A stretch of DNA of 58,534 bases from DATAMF01 sp964472565 (GCA_964472565.1 CAYYNB010000017.1:1-58534), one strand, 5' to 3'. Counted from the stretch's first letter, positions 42,950 to 52,023 are shown. Numbers and translations are program-made. Notes: generated by a model not told the origin, from the sequence alone.

Positions 42950-44500
42950 TCAGGATTCCGCCTGAACACCGGCCATCATCAACCCAAGCTGCTCGATCTG
43001 CGCATCCCGGCGATCTACCACGCCCATAATCTTCCCCTCATAGATCACCGCGATCCGATCCGCCAGGGACATAATCTCATCCAGGTCTTCCGAAATCAGC
43101 AGGGTAGCTGTGCCGCGTTGCCGTTGGCTGAGCAGTTGCTGGTGAATATATTCCGTCGCGCCAATATCGACCCCGCGTGTGGGCTGCGCTGCGATCAGCA
43201 CGCGCGGGTTTCGAGCCAGTTCGCGTGCCAGAATCAGCTTTTGGATATTCCCACCCGACAGACTCTTGATCGGTGTATCCTGCCTCGGTGTGCGAATATT
43301 AAAGGTTTGAATCATTTCTCCGCACCGGCGGCTGATCGCGCGCGGATTCAAAAAGATCGTCCACGAATACGGCTTCGTGCCGTGATCCTCAAGAATCAGG
43401 TTTTCCGCCACCGTAAAATCGCGAATCACCCCATCCACCATACGTTCTTCTGGAATGTACGACACGCCCAAATGATTCAGGCTGTCGGGCGCTTTCCCGG
43501 TGACATCTTCCTCACCGACGCACACCACGCCCTGACTGACAGACCGCAGTCCAAAAATCACCTGCGCCAGTTCGCGCTGCCCGTTTCCCGACACCCCGGC
43601 TAATCCCAGAATCTCACCCGCCCGCACATCGAGTGTCACACCGCACAGCGCATCCGTCCCGCGATCACTTTTCGCCCACAGATTCTCCACTCGCAGTAGC
43701 GGTTGTCCAGTCTGGACCTGTTCCCGCTCATAATGCATCACCACATCGCGCCCCACCATCATCCGCGCGAGATTCTGCTTGGTTGCCTCTTTTGTCGCCA
43801 CCGAGCCAACCAGCCGCCCGTCCCGCAGCACCGTGACGCGGTTGCTGATACTCAAAACTTCGTGCAGTTTGTGCGAAATAAAAATAAGTGCGTGTCCGTC
43901 CTGCACCATCTGCTGTAATGTCTTGAATAAATCATCTACTTCTTGCGGAGTCAGCACCGCCGTCGGTTCGTCCAGAATCAGCAGCGCTGCCCCTCGATAA
44001 AGTGCTTTAATAATTTCAACCCGCTGCTGCTCTCCCACCGAAAGCTGCCACACCGGGCGCGACGGGTCCACCTGCAACCCGTAAATTTTTGCTAATTGGT
44101 TGATCCGGTCCGCCACCTCGTCCAGGTTGAGCAGCGGCTCCCGTGACGAACGCAGTCCCAACGCGATATTTTCAGCAACAGTCAGCGACTGCACCAGCAT
44201 AAAGTGCTGGTGAACCATCCCAATTCCATGTGTGATCGCATCCGCTGGCGAACGGATGACGACAGGCTTGCCATTCAGCAGAATTTCCCCTGCATCCGGC
44301 TTATACAGCCCGTAGAGAATTTTCATCAGGGTGCTTTTGCCCGCGCCATTTTCTCCAAGCAGGGCATGTACTTCTCCGGCATGAACATCAAAGTTGACCT
44401 GATTGACCGCTAACACGCCTGGAAACCGCTTAACAATACTGCGCATTTCCAGATGGTTAATTCGGGTCTGCCCTGTCGGAAGTAAATTCTCAACCGTCAT
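42950..44500 (-). CDS. ABC transporter ATPase, double-cassette (nucleoside/simple-sugar, BMP-type importer)
   Basis: A 516-residue protein with two ATPase cassettes in tandem. Cassette 1: Walker A GENGAGKST, Q-loop MVHQHFMLVQSLTV, signature LSVGEQQRVEI and Walker B LLILDEPTAVLTP. Cassette 2: degenerate P-loop GLAGVSGNGQREL, signature SLSGGNIQKLILARELA and RVLIAAQPTRGVD. The degenerate second Walker A and the QPTRGVD motif are usual for this CUT2/BMP family. It works with two permeases and a BMP lipoprotein encoded upstream. Homologous systems (RnsABCD, NupABC, PnrA) import nucleosides. It is followed by the molybdenum hydroxylase genes. Confidence 0.93.
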   Translation of the reverse strand: MTVENLLPTGQTRINHLEMRSIVKRFPGVLAVNQVNFDVHAGEVHALLGENGAGKSTLMKILYGLYKPDAGEILLNGKPVVIRSPADAITHGIGMVHQHFMLVQSLTVAENIALGLRSSREPLLNLDEVADRINQLAKIYGLQVDPSRPVWQLSVGEQQRVEIIKALYRGAALLILDEPTAVLTPQEVDDLFKTLQQMVQDGHALIFISHKLHEVLSISNRVTVLRDGRLVGSVATKEATKQNLARMMVGRDVVMHYEREQVQTGQPLLRVENLWAKSDRGTDALCGVTLDVRAGEILGLAGVSGNGQRELAQVIFGLRSVSQGVVCVGEEDVTGKAPDSLNHLGVSYIPEERMVDGVIRDFTVAENLILEDHGTKPYSWTIFLNPRAISRRCGEMIQTFNIRTPRQDTPIKSLSGGNIQKLILARELARNPRVLIAAQPTRGVDIGATEYIHQQLLSQRQRGTATLLISEDLDEIMSLADRIAVIYEGKIMGVVDRRDAQIEQLGLMMAGVQAES

Positions 44501-44522
44501 ACCTTATCATCCCTAATAAAGA

Positions 44523-44550
44523 GTCAGGGACGCTGTTGAGCGCCCCTGAC
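44523..44550 (-). terminator. Intercistronic hairpin between the BMP lipoprotein and ATPase genes
   Basis: GTCAGGGACGCT (44523-44534) and AGCGCCCCTGAC (44539-44550) pair over 12 bp (one G-T wobble) with a GTTG/CAAC tetraloop. On the minus strand the stem is followed by TCTTTATTA. It probably acts as a partial terminator or mRNA-stabilising structure so that the binding protein is made in excess over the ATPase. Confidence 0.65.
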
Positions 44551-44559
44551 CATGACCAT

Positions 44560-45840
44560 TTACTGGGTTACATCCGAAATCTCGACGGTAATGGTTCCGT
44601 CGATGATGCCCGCCATCGTTTCCTCGGCGGCGGTCATCACATCCGCTGGAACTTCATAGTCGGGATTAAATTCGATCACCAGGCCCTTATTTTCGAGCGT
44701 GATGGCGAACGATTCCCCGCCATGTGTGCCCGCCAGCGACTGGTCGATGATTGTGTTTAACACAACGGTCCAGTCATAGATTTGACTCGCCACCACAATA
44801 TCGGGGGCCAGCGAAGTCTGATTCGCCTGCGTGCCAAACCACACCTTGCCCGCTTCTTTGGCTTTGTTCACCGCGCCGGGGACCATCTGAGCCGTGCCGG
44901 TCAGAACGTCCGCATCCGCCGCCAGCATCGTTTCCGCCGCTGCCGCTGCCTTCGACTGATCGCCGAAATCGCCCGTGTAATTGATCAGCACTTCGGCTTC
45001 GGGTTTAACCGACAGTACGCCCGCCTTGAAGCCTTCCACATACAGATGCGCGTCGCCGGTATCAATCGGGCCGATAATGCCGATCACATCGCTCTCGCTC
45101 ATCATCCCAGCCACCACGCCCATAACATACGCACCCTGTTCAGCGCGCGCTTCATAGGCATACACATTGTCGAGATCGAATGTGTCAACGGTGGTTCCCC
45201 AGGCAAACGTTGTATCTTCAAAGTCCGGGGCGATTTCCTGAAGTGACGAACCATACTGCGAGCCATGCGCGATCACAAGATCGTAGCCATCAGCCGCATA
45301 GTCACGGATCGCGACTGCCGCATCATCGACGTTCCACAGGTTTTCCGACACCGCGATTTCGACCATATCTTCGCCGCGCTCTTCCTGAATCTGCATCAGC
45401 GCGTCGTACATGCTCTGGCTGAAAGCGAGGTCATTCTTCGTGCTGGGCATCACCACCGCAATCCGGATTTTTTCCGTCTGCACGGGAGCGGCTTCTTCTG
45501 TCGCTTCAGCGGCAGGAGCCTCTTCAGTGGTCACTGCGGCAGCAACTGCCTCAGCCGTGGCCACAGCCGCCGCAGCTTCTTCCGTGGCTTCTACTTCAGC
45601 CGTCGCTTCAACAGCCGGTTCTTCCGTGGCTTCTACTTCAGCCGTGGCTTCTACGGTCGCTTCTACGGTTGCTTCCACTGTTGCTTCTTCTGTCGCAGCA
45701 GGCGCGGCAGTCGCCGTAGGTTTCTTCTCATCTTTCTCCTTGTCTTCATCGTCATCGCCACACCCGGCCAGGGTGAGCGCCAGGACGAAAACCGCAATGA
45801 GGCTGATAAGCAGATAAAGCTTGTTCTTCTTGCTGGTCAT
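44560..45840 (-). CDS. BMP-family substrate-binding lipoprotein (nucleoside-type ABC importer)
   Basis: A 426-residue lipoprotein. The lipobox LTLAGC gives the lipidated C27. Residues 28-40 are acidic/basic linker (DDDEDKEKDEKK). Residues about 41-120 are a low-complexity spacer of Ala, Thr, Val and Glu with repeated VEAT and VEATEE units. The PnrA/Med/BMP domain starts near residue 123 (KIRIAVVMPSTKNDLAFSQSMYDAL) and includes VIAHGSQYG and VIGIIGPIDTGDAHLYVEGFKAG. The ligand is probably a nucleoside or purine, by family and by the XDH-type genes downstream. A disordered spacer of 80 residues would hold the domain away from the membrane. GGGAGGAA precedes the ATG. Confidence 0.92.
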   Translation of the reverse strand: MTSKKNKLYLLISLIAVFVLALTLAGCGDDDEDKEKDEKKPTATAAPAATEEATVEATVEATVEATAEVEATEEPAVEATAEVEATEEAAAAVATAEAVAAAVTTEEAPAAEATEEAAPVQTEKIRIAVVMPSTKNDLAFSQSMYDALMQIQEERGEDMVEIAVSENLWNVDDAAVAIRDYAADGYDLVIAHGSQYGSSLQEIAPDFEDTTFAWGTTVDTFDLDNVYAYEARAEQGAYVMGVVAGMMSESDVIGIIGPIDTGDAHLYVEGFKAGVLSVKPEAEVLINYTGDFGDQSKAAAAAETMLAADADVLTGTAQMVPGAVNKAKEAGKVWFGTQANQTSLAPDIVVASQIYDWTVVLNTIIDQSLAGTHGGESFAITLENKGLVIEFNPDYEVPADVMTAAEETMAGIIDGTITVEISDVTQ

Positions 45841-45914
45841 ACCGAATTTCCTCCCTATGTCAGATTACTGGACAGTTTATAGGACTTAATTTGTCCTTTC
45901 GCTGCTGAATAGAA

Positions 45915-46853
45915 TTATTCGCCTCGTTCAAACGGTTTAGACAGCGCGGCAGGTTGGTCAACGCGGCGCGAGGCGAAAACGAGCGCCAGAATAGTTAAAA
46001 TATACGGGGCCATCGAAGCGTATTCGGTTGGAATATCAATTCCCTTCGTCACCACCCACAATTGTAAAGCATCCACCAGGCTGAAGAGCAGTATTCCCAC
46101 CAATACGCCCACAGGTCGCCATGCGCCAAAGTACACCAGCGCCACCGCAATAAATCCCTTTCCGGCGGTCATATTTTGTTGAAAGTTATTGTTCAGGGCA
46201 ATCGACAATGACGCGCCTGCCATCGACGCCAATATGCCGCCCAGAATCACCGTAATATAGCGAATTCGTGTCACGCTGATTCCCATCGTATCCGCCGCTT
46301 CTGGGTTTTGCCCCACCGCTCGAATCTTAAGCCCCAGCGTGGTTTTGTTCAGCACAAACCACGCCAATGGTACCAGCGCAAACGCTGCATAAACCAGTAA
46401 GTTTTGCTCAAAAAAGATTTCACCAATCCAGGGCAGATCGCTCAATACCGGAATATGAATTTTGGGGAATCCATCAATCAAGCGGAGTTCTTTGTCCCCC
46501 AGCAGTTGCCGGAACAGCAGTTCACTCATCCCCGCACCAAACATGAAAACCCCGATCCCGCTGATTCCCTGTTCAGCTTTTAGCGTCACATTGATAATCG
46601 CGGTAGCAAGGCCCATCAGTGCGCCAACAGCCAGCGCCACCAGCACGCCGTAGATCAAACTTTCCGTTTCATACACCACATAATACGCCGCGAAAGCGCC
46701 CAGCAGCATCATGCCCTCAACCCCCAGGTTGAGCACCCCACTCCGCTGCCCAAACGTTTCCCCAATCGACGCATACAGATAGGGTGTCGCCAGCCGGATG
46801 CCGGACCCCAGAATACTGATGATCGCGCTTGCCGTAAACAAATCCTCGATCAT
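45915..46853 (-). CDS. ABC transporter permease (BMP-type nucleoside importer), second subunit
   Basis: A 312-residue polytopic membrane protein of the BPD_transp_2 family (about eight to nine helices). NLGVEGMMLLGAFAAYYV near residue 43 and LGLKIRAVGQNPEAADTMGISV, the cytoplasmic coupling-helix region, are diagnostic of NupC/RnsD-like permeases. It pairs with the permease encoded just upstream, overlapping it by four bases, to form the heterodimeric channel. The gene lies between that permease and the binding-protein gene, 74 bases before the latter. Confidence 0.9.
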   Translation of the reverse strand: MIEDLFTASAIISILGSGIRLATPYLYASIGETFGQRSGVLNLGVEGMMLLGAFAAYYVVYETESLIYGVLVALAVGALMGLATAIINVTLKAEQGISGIGVFMFGAGMSELLFRQLLGDKELRLIDGFPKIHIPVLSDLPWIGEIFFEQNLLVYAAFALVPLAWFVLNKTTLGLKIRAVGQNPEAADTMGISVTRIRYITVILGGILASMAGASLSIALNNNFQQNMTAGKGFIAVALVYFGAWRPVGVLVGILLFSLVDALQLWVVTKGIDIPTEYASMAPYILTILALVFASRRVDQPAALSKPFERGE

Positions 46854-48007
46854 ACCGTCTCCACTCCCATCTCTGCTTCAGGAGCGCTGGAGACTACCCG
46901 GCGTCGTGCTCGGTGTCGCTTCAAAATTTCGCTGCTCACCACAAAAACAATAATTAGGCCGTTCAGAACGGTGATCAGGGACGAGGGAACCTGCATCTCG
47001 CGCTGAAGTTTTTGTCCCCCCACCAGCATCGCCCCGAACAGCAAAGCCGCCGGAATGGTGGCAACCGGGTGCAGTTGCCCAAACAACGCCGCCACAATCC
47101 CATTAAATCCCGCTGATCCCGTAAATCCCGACGCCGATCCTTCTGTGACCATCCGGTGACTGATTCCGCCCATCACCAGCATGGCTCCGGCCAATCCAGA
47201 GAACCCGCCGCTCAGCAGCAGCGACAGCAGAATATACCGTTTGACCTTGATCCCGGCATACCGTGATGCTCGTGCATTTTTCCCAACCGCCCGAATCCGG
47301 TATCCAATCGTGGTTCGCCACAGCAGGATATACACCAGCACCGCCAGCACAACAGCAATGATCACGCCCACATGCAGCAGCGTCGGGTCCCAGATGCGCG
47401 GCAGATACGCGGCTTCCGGCAGTTTCGCGGTTTGCGGAATTCGTGAGAGTTTTGTCCGCTGAACCGGGTCCATCAAATCATTGTTCAACAGATAATTCAT
47501 CAAATACACGGCGATCTGGTTGAGCATAATCGTGCTCAGAATTTCATTCACATTGAAGTAGGCTTTTAACGCCCCGGCAATCGTTCCCCAGATCGCGCCC
47601 CCGGCAAATCCCACCACCAGGCACAGCGGAAGCAGCCCTTCGGTAGGCTGATTCTCGAAGGTGCACGCCGCTTGCACCGTACCCCGCGCCCCCACAATAC
47701 TCGGTCCCGCGCCGCCGCTATTCCCGACCCCGCCGCGAAAACTGATACAGATTCCAATTCCCACCAGCAGCAGCGGTGTCGCTTTGACCAGGGTGTTCGC
47801 AAAATTATTGTTGGTTCCGAACGCGCCCTCGTACAGCGCTTTGTATGCGGTAACCGGATTGGCGTCCATAAGCAGCAGCATCCCGGCACCAATAATCAGG
47901 GCCGCGATCACAGCCACCAGTGGCATAAGATTCTCAAAAATGCCGCTGAAACGCAGAAACGGAGATAGAGCCTTAGATAGAGCCTTAGGGGGTGAGTTGG
48001 ATGACAT
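46850..48007 (-). CDS. ABC transporter permease (BMP-type nucleoside importer), first subunit
   Basis: A 385-residue BPD_transp_2 family membrane protein, longer than its partner as usual for NupB/RnsC-type subunits. It has about ten hydrophobic segments, the cytoplasmic coupling region TIGYRIRAVGKNARASRYAGI, and a final basic tail. The ATG at 48007 with GAGG seven bases upstream is chosen over an in-frame TTG at 48031. It is first in a probable six-gene operon: permeases, BMP lipoprotein, ATPase, FAD subunit, molybdenum hydroxylase. The 194 bases upstream hold only the convergent-side hairpin of the DUF362 gene and an AT-rich stretch without a convincing promoter. Confidence 0.9.
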   Translation of the reverse strand: MSSNSPPKALSKALSPFLRFSGIFENLMPLVAVIAALIIGAGMLLLMDANPVTAYKALYEGAFGTNNNFANTLVKATPLLLVGIGICISFRGGVGNSGGAGPSIVGARGTVQAACTFENQPTEGLLPLCLVVGFAGGAIWGTIAGALKAYFNVNEILSTIMLNQIAVYLMNYLLNNDLMDPVQRTKLSRIPQTAKLPEAAYLPRIWDPTLLHVGVIIAVVLAVLVYILLWRTTIGYRIRAVGKNARASRYAGIKVKRYILLSLLLSGGFSGLAGAMLVMGGISHRMVTEGSASGFTGSAGFNGIVAALFGQLHPVATIPAALLFGAMLVGGQKLQREMQVPSSLITVLNGLIIVFVVSSEILKRHRARRRVVSSAPEAEMGVETV

Positions 48008-48127
48008 CAATGCCTCATAAATACTATTCAAAAAGACTTTTTAACCTTTTGATCCAGCAGGCCTATCCTAACATAGCTTGGGGGGAAGATCAATTAAGCT
48101 CTTTATACAATGCCTAATATAAAACGC

Positions 48128-48148
48128 CCGCACGACTTTCTCGTGCGG
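48128..48148 (-). terminator. Terminator of the DUF362 gene
   Basis: CCGCACGA (48128-48135) and TCGTGCGG (48141-48148) form a perfect stem with a CTTTC loop. On the minus strand it is followed within a few bases by TTTTATATT. It is 54 bases past the stop. Confidence 0.75.
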
Positions 48149-48201
48149 ACGCGGTTATTTTAGGCCGATGGGGTAAAGAAAATATTGGCGCAGCCTTACA
48201 T

Positions 48202-49368
48202 TTAACGGGGCGCGGCCTGAACGTACATGCTCTGCTTGAAATCCGGTTCCTTAAAGGGCATCACATCCACCAGTTCATAAGCGCGTGTCCCTAACCCGAT
48301 CGCTTCCGCATGCGCCAGTTGGGCATAGGGGTCTTTAAACGCGCCGTGAATCTGCTGCCAGGGATGTCCTTCCCGGCTGACCATCTCCATCATACCCGGC
48401 ATGTTTTCTTCCAGGATCGACATTTTTGCCGTCAGATCAATCATAGCTTGATCAATCGCCACCGGATCATTCGCCCCAAAAATCCCGGCATCCGGCAGCA
48501 CGGCGGCGCTGGTGAACCCAAAGCAGTCACACAGCGGTGTCATCTGGGTTGCCAGGCTGATAAACGCCGCATTTCCGGGTTCAAATGTATCCATCACCAG
48601 TTTAGCTGCAATATTCATTGCTTTGATAAACGACATGAACGTTTCGAGCTTAATATCAAATGCGCCGTCCGCCACGCTTTGGCACCGCATACAGCAGTTG
48701 CATTTGTCATGATGCAGATGCAGCCCTTCAGGATCATCCCGATCATCGGCGATAGCCCCATACGGACAGGCCTCGCGGATAGCAACGCGGTGGGCTTCAT
48801 CCCGCAGCTTGTCCTTATGCACATACGGCACATAATGCACCACATCATGCATCTGTCCGCGCGTCGTTCCGGTCATGCATCCCAACCCGATATTTTTAAT
48901 GGCCGCCCCATATCCCGTGCAGGGGTGTCCTTTGACATGCGCCAGATCGATCAGGAACGAGGCTTCTTTGATTGCGCCGCCAAGCTGAAATTCCCGCAGA
49001 CTCATAAACTCATACGGCTGGCTGTAGAACCATTTTTCGTCTACCCCCGTGCTGGGATACAACGGGCAGCCGAGCGTTTCCGCCGTATAACCGCGCTCAT
49101 ACGCCGTTTCCACCGAATACGGCACATCCGTCACAAAGGGCTGACCGCCCCCATCCTTTACCGCTTGCACCACCCGCCGCACGAAAACCGGGTGAACCAT
49201 CGAATACCCAATCCCATAGCCCAGGTGCATTTTAATCGCGACCCGGTGCCCCTTCACGCGCTCCCGAATCTGGAGCTTATCCAAAATGACATCAAGTTTC
49301 GCTGGCAGCGTTTCCGAATATACAAGTTGTGTCTGTCGTGGTGATCCCCAATAAACTGGTACAGTCAT
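48202..49368 (-). CDS. DUF362 domain-containing iron-sulphur protein
   Basis: A 388-residue DUF362 protein. The core includes VAIKMHLGYG, LIDLAHVKGHPCTGYGAAIKNIGLGCMTG and DPVAIDQAMIDL. Two cysteine clusters are inserted: EACPYGAI near residue 200 and DKCNCCMRCQ near residue 226, the latter a variant of CxxCxxC with vicinal cysteines (CNCCMRC). Members are found with or without ferredoxin domains in anaerobes and their function is not established. Here it is a single-gene unit between two transport operons. A redox or metal-binding role is plausible only from the cysteines. Confidence 0.85.
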   Translation of the reverse strand: MTVPVYWGSPRQTQLVYSETLPAKLDVILDKLQIRERVKGHRVAIKMHLGYGIGYSMVHPVFVRRVVQAVKDGGGQPFVTDVPYSVETAYERGYTAETLGCPLYPSTGVDEKWFYSQPYEFMSLREFQLGGAIKEASFLIDLAHVKGHPCTGYGAAIKNIGLGCMTGTTRGQMHDVVHYVPYVHKDKLRDEAHRVAIREACPYGAIADDRDDPEGLHLHHDKCNCCMRCQSVADGAFDIKLETFMSFIKAMNIAAKLVMDTFEPGNAAFISLATQMTPLCDCFGFTSAAVLPDAGIFGANDPVAIDQAMIDLTAKMSILEENMPGMMEMVSREGHPWQQIHGAFKDPYAQLAHAEAIGLGTRAYELVDVMPFKEPDFKQSMYVQAAPR

Positions 49369-49469
49369 ATCATTCCCCTCCTAACAACCAACATAAGTTT
49401 AATTCTAGTCTTCTATCACAAAATTCCATCCATCCAATGCCACCTTTGAATCATGAGGATAATCACTAA

Positions 49470-49499
49470 AAACTCCAGGCATTTGTTCGCCTGGAGTTT
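49470..49499 (-). terminator. Terminator of the GH65 gene
   Basis: AAACTCCAGGC (49470-49480) and GCCTGGAGTTT (49489-49499) form a perfect 11-bp stem with an eight-base loop. The minus-strand continuation is TTTTTAGTG. It is 27 bases past the GH65 stop. Confidence 0.85.
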
Positions 49500-49526
49500 G
49501 CTCATCTTTTGGGTTTTCGGTGCGCC

Positions 49527-51905
49527 TCATCCATCCAGATGCATGTCACCTCCGTACAGGTTGACATCTATTCCCTCCCCCTCGATCAGGTGGAGTTCTA
49601 CATAGGGCCGCCCGGTTTCCTCACGCCCCGGTCCGACCTGCACCTGGACTCGCCGCCCCTGGTAATACACCTGGAATTGGTAATCCGTCCACCCCGGCGG
49701 CAGCACCGGGCTGAAGGCCAATTGCTGCCCATAGGTCCGCATCCGGGCAAATCCAAACACAATCCCCATCCACGATCCGCCCATATTCGCCGCGTGGATT
49801 CCATTGGGTGTCTCATTCCGATGATTCCGCAGGTCAATGGTAGCCGCTTCCTCATACAGTTCCAGCGCTTCCTTCAGATACGCATCCTTCGGATCATTTG
49901 GATCGGCCAGTTCCGCCGCCATAATGCTGAAAATGCTGCGCGACAGCGACGAGTCGTGTGTAGTGACCTCTTTGTAGTAATCGAAGTCACGCTTCTTTTG
50001 TTCATCTGAGAAAAGATGTCCCACCATAAACTCAGCCAGGATCAGATCGGCCTGTTTGCACACCTGGTAGCGGTTGTACACCAGCGGATGGTACAGCAGC
50101 AGCAGCGGATCATCGGTCTTCCGCTCTACCTTGTTTTTTTGGATAAATTCATCCCACCGGGGCTTGTATAAAAACGAGTCATCCTGCGGTGTGATGTCCT
50201 TTGCCTTCCCGATGCTCTGCGGTTGCGGAACATACATCTGATCCGCCGCGTGTTTCCACTCGGCTAACTCGCCGTCCTCCAACCCGATTTTGCGCTGTAA
50301 CGTTTGCCAGTCTTCCGGGTAGTGATCCTGCATCCATGTGACCCGATCCACGGCAAACCACATATTTTCACGCGCCATCAAATTGGTATAGGTGTTATTG
50401 TTGACCTGTGTCGTATACTCATCCGGCCCCGTAACGCCAAAAATACAAAACTGGTCATTGCACCAGTGCCCCAGGTCATTCCACAGCCGCGCCGTCTCGC
50501 ACAGCAGTTCCACGCCACACCGGAGCATGAACGCCGTATCGTCCGTAACCTCATAATAACGTTTGACCGCAAACGCCACATCCGCGTTGATATGATACTG
50601 CGCCGTCCCCGTTGGCGGGTTGGCCGAACACTCATCCCCATTAATCGTCCGCCATGCGAATAACGCGCCCTTCCGGTGTGCCATCTGTCGCGCCCGCCGC
50701 CGTGCGCGTTGCAGTGTATTAAAACGATACTCCAGCAGTTTACGCGCAATATCAGGCACTGTATGCAGGAAAAATGGCACCATATACGTTTCCGTATCCC
50801 AGAAATAGTGCCCGTTATAAGTTTGCCCCGTTAACCCCTTTGCCGGAATACTGGTATGCCCATTTTGCCCCGCCGATTGCAGCAGGTGGAACAGGTTGAA
50901 CCGGATCGATCCTTTCAGCCGGTCATCCCCGCCAATATGAATATCAGCGCGCTGCCAGAACCTTTGCAGATAATCCCGTTGTTCTGCGCACAGTTCATCA
51001 AATCCAATCGTGCTCGCCTGTTCCAGCTCATCCCGCACCGTATCATGCAGATCATCGGGCCGCGTATCCAGTGATGTGCAGTAGGTAATATATTTTTCAA
51101 AAATGATGGGGCCATCAAATGGAACGGTATAGCTGTTCCCGATGCTCAACCCGCTTTCGTTCACCGGCACGCTGATCACGTCCGGCTGATCCCGGACGAC
51201 ATCCTGTAGCCCACACGCTACCACCAATTGGGTATTGCATGTCCGCTGGAATAAAAAGGCCCCGCCCGACGAAATTTCCTGCCCCTCGATCACCATCTTC
51301 AAATTTTCCAGCCCCGCCGCGCTCCGCGGATCATGCGGTTGGTTGGTCGGGCGCTGAACATTGCAATCAATCAGCGAGGTCACGGTGATTTCCTGCCCGC
51401 AGTTCTGCTCAGGCATCAGCGTCAGCCGGATCGCCGCAATATGTGGCCGTTGGAACGACACCAGCCGCTCCGATTTAATCCGCAGCACCCGCCCGCTGGC
51501 CGATTTCCAGGTGAGTTCCCGCGTGTGTATTCCCGCCTGCATATCAAGCGTCCGGCGATAATCGACAATCGTACTGTTGCGGGTCAGCGCGCTGTACAAC
51601 TCCCCGTCTTCAAACGCTATCCGAATCGCGCGCGCACTGGCAACGTTTAACATCACCTGATCGGTTCCAGCATATCCGTAAAATTTCTCAGGATACGACA
51701 GCGGATAACTGTCATAAAACCCGTTAATGAAGGTTCCCTCGGTCGAATACGGGCTAAGCCCTTCTTCAAACGTGCCGCGCATTCCCAGGTAGCCATTTCC
51801 CACACTAAACAGGGTTTCCATAGCCTGGTTACGTTTTTTCTCAAAGTTTCGATCAATCAGTTTCCAATATTCATCGTCAAATTCGGGCCAATTCGGGCTG
51901 ACCAT
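49527..51905 (-). CDS. Glycoside hydrolase family 65 protein (maltose/kojibiose/trehalose phosphorylase-like)
   Basis: A 792-residue GH65 enzyme: N-terminal beta-sandwich (residues about 1-290, with LFSVGNGYLGMRGTFEEG), then the (alpha/alpha)6 barrel. YFWDTETYMVPFF and the general acid E496 in VTGPDEYTTQVNNNTYTN are the family hallmarks. GVHAANMGGSWMGIVFGFARMR is at the C-terminus. GH65 enzymes phosphorolyse alpha-glucosidic disaccharides to beta-glucose-1-phosphate plus glucose; which linkage cannot be read here, and no beta-phosphoglucomutase gene is adjacent. The start at 51905 (MVSPNWPEFDDEYW) follows GGAG. It is divergent from the LacI gene and shares its operator. Confidence 0.9.
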   Translation of the reverse strand: MVSPNWPEFDDEYWKLIDRNFEKKRNQAMETLFSVGNGYLGMRGTFEEGLSPYSTEGTFINGFYDSYPLSYPEKFYGYAGTDQVMLNVASARAIRIAFEDGELYSALTRNSTIVDYRRTLDMQAGIHTRELTWKSASGRVLRIKSERLVSFQRPHIAAIRLTLMPEQNCGQEITVTSLIDCNVQRPTNQPHDPRSAAGLENLKMVIEGQEISSGGAFLFQRTCNTQLVVACGLQDVVRDQPDVISVPVNESGLSIGNSYTVPFDGPIIFEKYITYCTSLDTRPDDLHDTVRDELEQASTIGFDELCAEQRDYLQRFWQRADIHIGGDDRLKGSIRFNLFHLLQSAGQNGHTSIPAKGLTGQTYNGHYFWDTETYMVPFFLHTVPDIARKLLEYRFNTLQRARRRARQMAHRKGALFAWRTINGDECSANPPTGTAQYHINADVAFAVKRYYEVTDDTAFMLRCGVELLCETARLWNDLGHWCNDQFCIFGVTGPDEYTTQVNNNTYTNLMARENMWFAVDRVTWMQDHYPEDWQTLQRKIGLEDGELAEWKHAADQMYVPQPQSIGKAKDITPQDDSFLYKPRWDEFIQKNKVERKTDDPLLLLYHPLVYNRYQVCKQADLILAEFMVGHLFSDEQKKRDFDYYKEVTTHDSSLSRSIFSIMAAELADPNDPKDAYLKEALELYEEAATIDLRNHRNETPNGIHAANMGGSWMGIVFGFARMRTYGQQLAFSPVLPPGWTDYQFQVYYQGRRVQVQVGPGREETGRPYVELHLIEGEGIDVNLYGGDMHLDG

Positions 51906-51934
51906 ATGCTCCAACTCCCAATAGGATGAACTTC

Positions 51935-51962
51935 TTGACAAACAGCAGATACTGGCTAAAAT
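51935..51962 (+). promoter_or_regulatory. Sigma70 promoter of the LacI regulator/sugar operon
   Basis: A perfect TTGACA (51935-51940) is followed after 16 bases by TAAAAT (51957-51962, 5/6 match). The start point would be near 51969, just before the operator palindrome at 51974. Confidence 0.7.
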
Positions 51963-51973
51963 CACTTTTATAG

Positions 51974-51991
51974 TAGTAACGTTCGTTACTA
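51974..51991. promoter_or_regulatory. LacI-family operator between divergent GH65 and regulator genes
   Basis: TAGTAACG (51974-51981) and CGTTACTA (51984-51991) are perfect 8-bp inverted arms around TT. It lies 33 bases upstream of the LacI-family start and just after the predicted plus-strand transcription start. A TATAAA (51967-51972, minus strand) is the possible -10 of the GH65 gene, so one repressor site could control both directions. Confidence 0.7.
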
Positions 51992-52023
51992 AATTTCTTT
52001 AGCAGATTGTACTGCGGGTGTCT

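Noticed and set aside
45265..45882. Antisense frames rich in Ser/Phe or Ala/Ser over the BMP lipoprotein repeats
   Set aside because: They arise from the VEAT-type codon repeats read on the other strand. They are low complexity only and lack a start signal.
48310..49344. 344-codon open frame on the plus strand opposite the DUF362 gene
   Set aside because: Exact antisense of a gene with clear family motifs. The sequence has no recognisable domain and is rich in His and Arg, as expected of a shadow frame in GC-biased DNA.
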